Below are positions 7,172 through 12,632 of a DNA stretch of 12,632 nt, one piece after another. Numbering within the stretch: the stretch's first letter is position 1; each line of letters opens with the position of its first letter. A model generated the notes under the pieces. That model searched no databases and was not told where the DNA came from. It saw only the letters and a program-made list of their open reading frames with translations. The DNA lies in assembly GCA_934316925.1 (NCBI GenBank), contig CAKREC010000053.1, positions 1-12,632 of the forward strand, in the 5' to 3' direction. The DNA is from an uncultured Eubacterium sp. (GTDB lineage: Bacteria > Bacillota > Clostridia > Lachnospirales > Lachnospiraceae). Both the position numbers and the translations under genes were made by a program.

Positions 7172-9238
7172 CTAAACTAATGAATTTGTGTCAAGAATCA
7201 GTGCAACTTCACCATCACCAAGAATCGTTGCTCCACTGAACAATTTATCATAAGTAATATGATGTCCCAAAGATTTGATAACCGTTTCCTGCTGTCCGAT
7301 CAGAGAATCTACGATCAAGCCTGCTCTCTGATCTCCCTTCTTGATGATAACAATAACATAGGAGTCGCTCTCTCCACGCTCTTCTTCTACACCGAGAAGT
7401 TCGTCCATATGTATGATCGGGATCACACTGCCGCGAAGGTTGATCACTTCTTTGGACTGAACCAGACAAATATCATCTTTCGCAACATCTTCAATGCTAT
7501 TGATGCTGCCAAGTGGAATCGCATATTTTTCTTTTCCCACTTCTACCATCAATGCCTGTATGATCGCCAGGGTAAGTGGCAGCTGGATTGTAAATGTACT
7601 TCCTTCTCCGGCTACTGTCTTGGCACTGATACTTCCTCCCAGTGCTTCGATCTTCGTTTTTACAACATCCAGGCCTACACCACGGCCGGAAACATCCGTG
7701 ATCTTATCTGCTGTCGAAAAGCTCGGCTGGAATAACAGATCAATATAATCCTTATCCGTCATCGTTTCTGCCTGTTTTTCCGTGATCGATCCTTTTTCCA
7801 GTGCTTTTCTGCGGACTTTATCTACATCGATTCCGGCACCGTCATCACGAACTTCAATAACAACATTGTTACCGTCCTGATAAGCATCCAAAAAGATCGA
7901 GCCTACTTCCGGTTTTCCAAGTCGAACACGTTCTGCATTGTCTTCCAGACCATGATCCGCTGAATTACGAAGTAAGTGCATCAAAGGATCTCCGATTTCA
8001 TCAATAACGGTTCGGTCCAGTTCGGTCTCTTCACCGGTCATATACAGTTCCATTTTCTTATCTAATTTACGATTCAAGTCGCGGATCATACGAGGGAATC
8101 GATTTACAACACTGTCAATCGGAACCATTCGAACTTTCATGACGGATTCATGAAGGTTGGTTGTAACACGTTCCAGATACTCGATCTGTTCATTAAATGT
8201 CTGGTTTTTGCTTCGGATATCACCAGCACTGGCAGACACCAGCCCATTTTTCGCTATGATCAACTCACTCACCAAATTCATGAGATTGTCTAATTTATCG
8301 ATATCTACACGAACTGAGCGATTGCCAACTTTGGCTTTTGATTTCTTTGGTTTTTCTTTCTTTTCTTCCGGTTTCTGCTTCTCAGCCGTCTCTGTTTTTT
8401 CAACCACTTTTTCCGGTTCCTGTCCCTGTGGAATTGGGAAGTCACCAATGCTTACATCCTTGATCTCCGAAACATTGCTGATCAGCTTTTTGATCGTTTC
8501 TTTTGATTCTGTCGTTGCTAAGATCCAGCTGAAATCGAAATCAAACTCTTCATCTTCAATCTGTTCTGTTGTCGGAACGGATTTGATCAGTTCTCCTTTG
8601 TTTTCTACCGATTTAAATACAAGGAATGCGCGCGCTGCTTTGAGTATACAGCTTTCCTGCAGATATACCGTGATGCCGTAAATATTTTTGCCTTCTTCCA
8701 GCGCAGACTTCATCGCTGTGATCTCATATTCCGAAATTTCAATCTGACTATATTTTTCTTCTCCATTACCAGATGCCTGTGGTTCAACCGGTGTCGCCGG
8801 CGCAGAAGCTTCTTTCTTTTCCGGCTTCTTGTCTTCTGCCGGTGCGCCTCCTTTTTCTTCCTCCAGCAAAGCATTCAGATCGTTGATAATATCCTCATTA
8901 TCTTCTGTACCTTCATTTCCCTCACTGGCGATCACATCCGAATACGACTCCAAAGCATCCAGTCCACGAAACAGAACATCAATCAATTTGGCACTTACCT
9001 TCATATTGCCATTACGAATTTCTGAAAAAACATTTTCCAGATCATGAGTAAGCCTTTGCATTCTTGTAAATCCCATCGTTCCGGACATACCTTTCAATGT
9101 ATGCGCAGCACGAAAGATCTCATTGATCGTGTCGGCATTTTCCGGTTCTTTTTCCAACACAAGAATATGCTCATTTAAATTTTGTAAATGTTCCTTCGTC
9201 TCATCAATAAATAAATCCAAGTACTGACTCGTATCCAT
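7172..9238 (-). CDS. cheA: CheA chemotaxis histidine kinase
   Basis: The 688 residues carry all five CheA domains. P1 (about 1-105) has the phosphorylated H46 in AAHTLKGMSG. An acidic, Pro/Ala-rich linker is followed by P2 (about 163-265), which should bind CheY and CheB. A second Lys/Glu-rich linker (272-304) precedes P3 dimerisation (about 307-370, VDIDKLDNLMNLVSELI). P4 ATPase contains the N-box HLLRNSADHG (421-430), G1 DDGAGI (465-470), the F-box around LFQPSFST and G2 GRGVGLD (518-524). P5 is CheW-like (about 558-688, INLRGSVIP). It phosphorylates CheY and CheB in response to receptor state. The ATG at 9238 is preceded by AGGAG 9 nt upstream. The start is 4 bp from the cheB stop. Confidence 0.97.
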   Translation of the reverse strand: MDTSQYLDLFIDETKEHLQNLNEHILVLEKEPENADTINEIFRAAHTLKGMSGTMGFTRMQRLTHDLENVFSEIRNGNMKVSAKLIDVLFRGLDALESYSDVIASEGNEGTEDNEDIINDLNALLEEEKGGAPAEDKKPEKKEASAPATPVEPQASGNGEEKYSQIEISEYEITAMKSALEEGKNIYGITVYLQESCILKAARAFLVFKSVENKGELIKSVPTTEQIEDEEFDFDFSWILATTESKETIKKLISNVSEIKDVSIGDFPIPQGQEPEKVVEKTETAEKQKPEEKKEKPKKSKAKVGNRSVRVDIDKLDNLMNLVSELIIAKNGLVSASAGDIRSKNQTFNEQIEYLERVTTNLHESVMKVRMVPIDSVVNRFPRMIRDLNRKLDKKMELYMTGEETELDRTVIDEIGDPLMHLLRNSADHGLEDNAERVRLGKPEVGSIFLDAYQDGNNVVIEVRDDGAGIDVDKVRRKALEKGSITEKQAETMTDKDYIDLLFQPSFSTADKITDVSGRGVGLDVVKTKIEALGGSISAKTVAGEGSTFTIQLPLTLAIIQALMVEVGKEKYAIPLGSINSIEDVAKDDICLVQSKEVINLRGSVIPIIHMDELLGVEEERGESDSYVIVIIKKGDQRAGLIVDSLIGQQETVIKSLGHHITYDKLFSGATILGDGEVALILDTNSLV

Positions 9239-9242
9239 AGCT

Positions 9243-10304
9243 TCACACTCCTGTTTGTTCTATAATAGCATTTGCTAATTCTTCCAATGGCGCAACCCGA
9301 TCAACCATGCCGGCATTAAACACCGCGCGTGGCATACCATATACCACACTGGTTGCTTCATCCTGCGCCACAACGGTTACATCTTTCACTTCTTTCAAAG
9401 CGATCACACCGTTGGTACCATCGCTTCCCATTCCGGTCATGATCCCGCAGATAATCTCCGGATACTGGCTTTCGGCCAGTGACTCCAGCAAAATGTCTCC
9501 ACATGGTTTCAGACCACCTCTGGCCGGCTTGTCGTTCTCCCAGAAATAATGAGATCCGTTTTTGTAATAAATCTCACACTGCTTGCCCCCCATCGCAATA
9601 TAAACGTTGCCTTTTTGTATGCTTTCACCATCTTCGGCTTCCTTTACATGCAATGGACTAAGTTCATTCAGACGCTGTGCCAGTGACTCGGTAAATCCTT
9701 CCGGCATATGCTGTAAAACAACGATCGGATACGGAAATTCTTCCGGGAACTTAGGAATGACCGACTGTAATGACCTTGGTCCACCGGTAGAGGACACGAT
9801 CACAACAAGTTTATCTGCTGTCGTTCTTTTTTTTGCTGCCGGGGTCTTCTTTGGTGTTAAAACCGGAATATTTATCGGTGTCTTTATTTCCTCGAATTCT
9901 TCTCCAAAAGCAGCATAGCATCTGCTAAGGATCTGCTTTCTGAAAAACTCCATACCGTCCTTCTGAGAACTGTCCGGTTTTTTCACAAAATCAAAGGCTC
10001 CCAGTTCCAAAGCTTCCATCGTTTCTTTTGCACTTTTACTCGCTATGGAACTGATAACGATCACCGGAATATCCAAATGATAGTTTTTTAATTGATGCAA
10101 TAATTCTACACCATTCATCACAGGCATCTGAATATCAACTAATATAAGCTGATATAACGACCGGTCAATAAGAATTTTTTCCAATGCCAGCTTACCATTC
10201 GGTGCCGTGGTAACAACTTCAAAATTCTCATCTGCATTTATTATATCAGATACAACCCTTCTCATAAGTGCAGAGTCATCAACTACTAATACTTTTTTTC
10301 CCAT
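9243..10304 (-). CDS. cheB: CheB receptor methylesterase/deamidase response regulator
   Basis: The 353-residue protein has an N-terminal receiver domain (about 1-120) with D9/D10 and phospho-acceptor D57 in LVDIQMPVMNG. A flexible Pro/Lys-rich linker (about 138-163) follows, then a C-terminal methylesterase domain. The Ser-His-Asp triad is visible as S172 (SSTGGP), H199 (LQHMPEG) and D295 (GMGSDGTNG). The usual GAST loop reads VSST here. Phosphorylation by CheA relieves inhibition so that receptor glutamates are demethylated. An A8 run in the linker (9827-9834) sits just before the catalytic domain. The ATG at 10304 has AAAGGAG 8 nt upstream, overlapping the end of the PilZ gene, 5 bp away. 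Confidence 0.96.
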   Translation of the reverse strand: MGKKVLVVDDSALMRRVVSDIINADENFEVVTTAPNGKLALEKILIDRSLYQLILVDIQMPVMNGVELLHQLKNYHLDIPVIVISSIASKSAKETMEALELGAFDFVKKPDSSQKDGMEFFRKQILSRCYAAFGEEFEEIKTPINIPVLTPKKTPAAKKRTTADKLVVIVSSTGGPRSLQSVIPKFPEEFPYPIVVLQHMPEGFTESLAQRLNELSPLHVKEAEDGESIQKGNVYIAMGGKQCEIYYKNGSHYFWENDKPARGGLKPCGDILLESLAESQYPEIICGIMTGMGSDGTNGVIALKEVKDVTVVAQDEATSVVYGMPRAVFNAGMVDRVAPLEELANAIIEQTGV

Positions 10305-10309
10305 ATGCC

Positions 10310-11062
10310 CTACTCCTTTTTCATTCTTCTACGTTGTTCTTCAAAAACAAATTGAACGATCTTCTCCTGCATCTCCCTTTGTATGTCGACAAATCTCCCC
10401 CGGATATCATAATTATGATAACTGCCCTGCATCTGACTGCATCCCAGTACCGTCACCAAAAAGTCACACCATTCAGTTCCGCCGTCGAGCAAAAGCGGCA
10501 TCCGGACTTCAACAATCTGTTTTTTTTCTAAGGCATTCTCGCAGTGAAACCGAAGACCTCCTCCACTAATATCCGAAAGGCCTCCTTTTTTCCACTCTTT
10601 TTCTACACGCTTGAGCGCTTCCTTCAAGTGTTCCTTATTCTCCTCAGACGCCATCTTATCGGATTCCAGAATTCTTCGGATCTTATGTTCAAATTCACTG
10701 ATCTCCCGGTATTCAATATCCAGCATACAGTCTAGGCGAAAGAACTCGCGGCGCTGAAATTTTTTCATTTCAGTCAGAAGCAGCATCTCAATAATGTGAA
10801 TTCGATCCACAACATATCTTTTTTCCACACGGCCCAGACATTGATACAACCCTTTTTTTGTAAAAAAGCACATCTGATACTGATCCCCTACTTCCAGAGG
10901 AACAACTCGTCCTTCCAGAATGGGCGTAGCAATCTTTGCAGTCCGCACACCATCAAAATCCAAAATCTGACTGCTGTATTTATTTTCAGACAATGAGTAG
11001 CCCAATTTACTTTTTTCATGGGTCAGTTCCAACCGATCCCCGATTTCAAATTTAACATCCAT
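10310..11062 (-). CDS. YcgR-like PilZ protein, predicted c-di-GMP flagellar brake
   Basis: The 250-residue protein has an N-terminal YcgR-type beta domain (about 1-95) and a C-terminal PilZ domain. Both c-di-GMP contacts are present: RREFFR (104-109, the RxxxR motif) and DISGGG (164-169, the DxSxxG motif). In this family, ligand-bound protein slows the motor through stator or rotor contacts (compare B. subtilis DgrA/YpfA and E. coli YcgR). The distance between the two motifs, about 55 residues, is longer than usual. The extra piece (about 118-160) is charged and helical. The ATG at 11062 is preceded by GAGGAGAAG. The gene sits between flhG (23-bp gap) and cheB (5-bp gap). An A8 run lies at 10520-10527. 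Confidence 0.9.
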   Translation of the reverse strand: MDVKFEIGDRLELTHEKSKLGYSLSENKYSSQILDFDGVRTAKIATPILEGRVVPLEVGDQYQMCFFTKKGLYQCLGRVEKRYVVDRIHIIEMLLLTEMKKFQRREFFRLDCMLDIEYREISEFEHKIRRILESDKMASEENKEHLKEALKRVEKEWKKGGLSDISGGGLRFHCENALEKKQIVEVRMPLLLDGGTEWCDFLVTVLGCSQMQGSYHNYDIRGRFVDIQREMQEKIVQFVFEEQRRRMKKE

Positions 11063-11085
11063 GTTGTCGCTTCTCCTCTAAAACT

Positions 11086-11970
11086 TTACCGGCTGAATTT
11101 CATCTGGATCACACTGGCAAATAGTTTCATGATCCCGATACCTTTTCTTTCATCCTCTTGTCTGTCCTCTAAAATATTGGCAATCTTCATGATCGATCGT
11201 GAAGCAGACGAACCCGGCTCTGTCACCGTCAAAGGCTGCTGACGCATGACTGCCTTTTGCATATTCGGATCGTACGGAATTGGTCCAAGATACTCCACTT
11301 CAATATCCAGAAATTTATTGACAACAATCCCAATATTTTCAAACAATTCATCCGCATCTATATTGTTTCTGACCTGATTTGCGATCATTTTTACAACGGT
11401 ATTTCCATGGCGGTAAGACTCATTCCGATTCAACGATTTTAGCAGTGCATACGCATCGGTGATGGATGTCGGCTCTGGCGTTGCCACCAGAAGAACCTCC
11501 GTACTTGCAGCAACAAATTCAAGCACAGCATCTCCGATCCCAGCACCCGTATCTACAATGATAACATCTGCCAACTGATCCAGTTCGCGCATCTTCTGTA
11601 TCAAATGAAAAATCTGTTCCCTGGTAAGGTTCGCCATCTCATTGATGCCGGAACCACCGGAAATAAAGCCAATATTCTCCGGACCATATGTAATGATGTC
11701 CTGAATGCTTTTACCACGGAACATCAAATCTGCCAGATTATATTTGGGACGGATTCCCAGCATGATCTCAATATTGGCAAGTCCAAAATCAGCATCCAGC
11801 AGTACCACTTTTTTGCCCAGCCGGCTGAGTGCAATCGCCAAATTTACCGAAACGCTTGTCTTTCCTACGCCTCCTTTGCCCGAAGTGATCGTGATAACTC
11901 TAGCCTCCTGGCTTTCTGGCGTAACAGATTGTTTTTTAATTATATTACGTAGTCCTTGTGCCTGATCCAT
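11086..11970 (-). CDS. flhG: FlhG (YlxH) MinD-like ATPase controlling flagellar assembly
   Basis: The 294-residue MinD/ParA-type ATPase starts with MDQAQGLR, the DQAxxLR motif known to stimulate the FlhF GTPase. It has a deviant Walker A GKGGVGKT (31-38), a switch I region [10 protein letters not shown] (59-68) and a Walker B IIVDTGAG (137-144). The C-terminal tail (about 277-292, [16 protein letters not shown]) is an amphipathic membrane-targeting helix of the MinD type. FlhG works with FlhF to set flagellar number and position and helps assemble the C-ring. The ATG at 11970 is preceded by AAGGTG. It follows flhF by 38 bp. Confidence 0.95.
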   Translation of the reverse strand: MDQAQGLRNIIKKQSVTPESQEARVITITSGKGGVGKTSVSVNLAIALSRLGKKVVLLDADFGLANIEIMLGIRPKYNLADLMFRGKSIQDIITYGPENIGFISGGSGINEMANLTREQIFHLIQKMRELDQLADVIIVDTGAGIGDAVLEFVAASTEVLLVATPEPTSITDAYALLKSLNRNESYRHGNTVVKMIANQVRNNIDADELFENIGIVVNKFLDIEVEYLGPIPYDPNMQKAVMRQQPLTVTEPGSSASRSIMKIANILEDRQEDERKGIGIMKLFASVIQMKFSR

Positions 11971-12008
11971 TGGACACCTTCTTTCTGGATCACTTTTACA
12001 AGCAATCT

Positions 12009-12632
12009 CTATTTGTTATTTCCTCCGAGCAATTCTTTTGCTACTTTCTGTGCATTTACTTCTCCGATGTCATCCGGTACATTTTGCCCCCATGTAACAT
12101 AGGATAACGGACATTTTGTTTTTACACGCATATTTAACATGGCACCTGCAGAAGACGTTTCATCCAGTTTTGTAAAGATCAGACTAAAGTCTGTCATATC
12201 ACCATACACTTTCGCAATTTCCTGAAGATCCGAATACTTAATTCCTGCATTTAACACCAGATAAACCTGTCTTTGTGAAATTGGCACCTGTTCGATCAGA
12301 TTCCGGATATCCGCAATCTGTTCTGCATTTTTGTGAGAACGACCTGCCGTATCAATCAGGCAGATGTCAAACTGCTGCAATTGCTCCTGCATTTTATCTA
12401 ATTCATCCGGGCTGTAGATTACATGAAGCGGAACCGACAAAATGTTAGCATATGTTTTTAACTGTTCTACCGCAGCGATTCGATACGTGTCCGCTGTAAC
12501 CAGTGCAATATTTGCTTTTTTCTCTAATTTCAGGGCAGATGCAATCTTGGCGATCGTTGTTGTCTTTCCTACACCAGTCGATCCTAAAAAGAATACATAT
12601 TTCGTCTTTCCGTCTTCCGGAACCTGGATCGA
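12009..12632 (-). CDS. flhF: FlhF SRP-type GTPase (C-terminal half, cut by window edge)
   Basis: The reading frame is open to the right edge, giving 207 residues of the C-terminal GTPase (NG) domain. It contains the P-loop [10 protein letters not shown] (17-26 of the visible part), [13 protein letters not shown] (46-58), DTAGR (94-98) and TKLDE (154-158), all typical of the SRP54/FtsY/FlhF group. Context with flhG, and the match to FlhF rather than Ffh, support the call. FlhF recruits early flagellar components to the membrane. A TTG codon at 12440-12438 could be mistaken for a start, but the conserved P-loop lies upstream in frame, so it is an internal Leu. The N-terminal B domain is outside the window (full length is typically 350 residues or more). 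Confidence 0.95.
   Translation of the reverse strand, partial: SIQVPEDGKTKYVFFLGSTGVGKTTTIAKIASALKLEKKANIALVTADTYRIAAVEQLKTYANILSVPLHVIYSPDELDKMQEQLQQFDICLIDTAGRSHKNAEQIADIRNLIEQVPISQRQVYLVLNAGIKYSDLQEIAKVYGDMTDFSLIFTKLDETSSAGAMLNMRVKTKCPLSYVTWGQNVPDDIGEVNAQKVAKELLGGNNK

Noticed and set aside
7259..7735. Plus-strand open frame (158 codons) opposite the cheA 3' part
   Set aside because: It is antisense to the conserved CheA P4-P5 region and shows no recognisable domain, so it is treated as a shadow.
8157..8681. Long plus-strand open frame (174 codons) opposite cheA
   Set aside because: It lies wholly antisense to the conserved CheA P2-P3 coding region. It is Ser/Leu/Phe-rich as expected of a reverse-frame shadow and has no convincing ribosome-binding site or family match.
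12009..12440. Short separate gene starting at the TTG at 12440
   Set aside because: The frame continues upstream to the window edge with the FlhF P-loop and the TADTYRI motif. The TTG is an internal leucine of FlhF.

Overview
The window looks like the distal end of a flagellar/chemotaxis (fla/che) operon from a motile, low-to-moderate GC Clostridia bacterium, most likely a member of the Lachnospiraceae. That placement rests on gene order, A/T-rich codon use, strong GGAGG ribosome-binding sites and protein style; no 16S or database comparison was possible. Every gene is on the minus strand, so transcription runs from the right edge (12632) to the left edge (1). The gene order flhF-flhG-pilZ-cheB-cheA-cheW-cheD-orf103-sigD-fapA-orf105-swrB-like-mltG-like-nudC-ttcA-rpsB resembles the Bacillus subtilis tail flhF-flhG-cheB-cheA-cheW-cheC-cheD-sigD-swrB-rpsB, with insertions and one conspicuous absence (cheC).

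Right part (12632 to 10310): the C-terminal GTPase half of FlhF, cut by the window edge, then FlhG (a MinD-like ATPase with the N-terminal DQAxxLR FlhF-activating motif) and a YcgR-type PilZ protein, a predicted c-di-GMP-responsive flagellar brake. These govern flagellar number or placement and motor output. Middle part (10304 to 6198): CheB, CheA, CheW and CheD, which form the receptor-kinase core and the adaptation enzymes. cheW and cheD overlap by 4 bp, so cheC is not in its usual place. Next come a small two-helix membrane protein, sigma-28 (SigD/FliA), the DUF342 protein FapA, a 105-residue hydrophilic protein of unknown function and a SwrB/DUF6115-like membrane coiled-coil protein.

Left part (2688 to 1): a membrane-anchored protein carrying only the LysM-like part of MltG, then two housekeeping-type genes. 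One is a NudC-type Nudix hydrolase. The other is a fusion of a rhodanese domain to a TtcA-type tRNA thiolation enzyme. Gaps between genes are tiny or negative throughout, so the whole set probably forms one transcription unit. A sigma-A-like promoter follows directly after ttcA and should drive rpsB (ribosomal protein S2), whose first 23 codons lie at the left edge. Its ~100-nt leader can form two small stem-loops.

The only stretch without a gene longer than 100 bases is 72-217. No tRNA, rRNA, CRISPR array, insertion sequence or phage element was seen. The points most worth a second look are the missing cheC, the rhodanese-TtcA fusion, the variant NudC signature, the small uncharacterised motility-linked proteins, the long insertion in the PilZ domain, and four A8 tracts in coding sequence.
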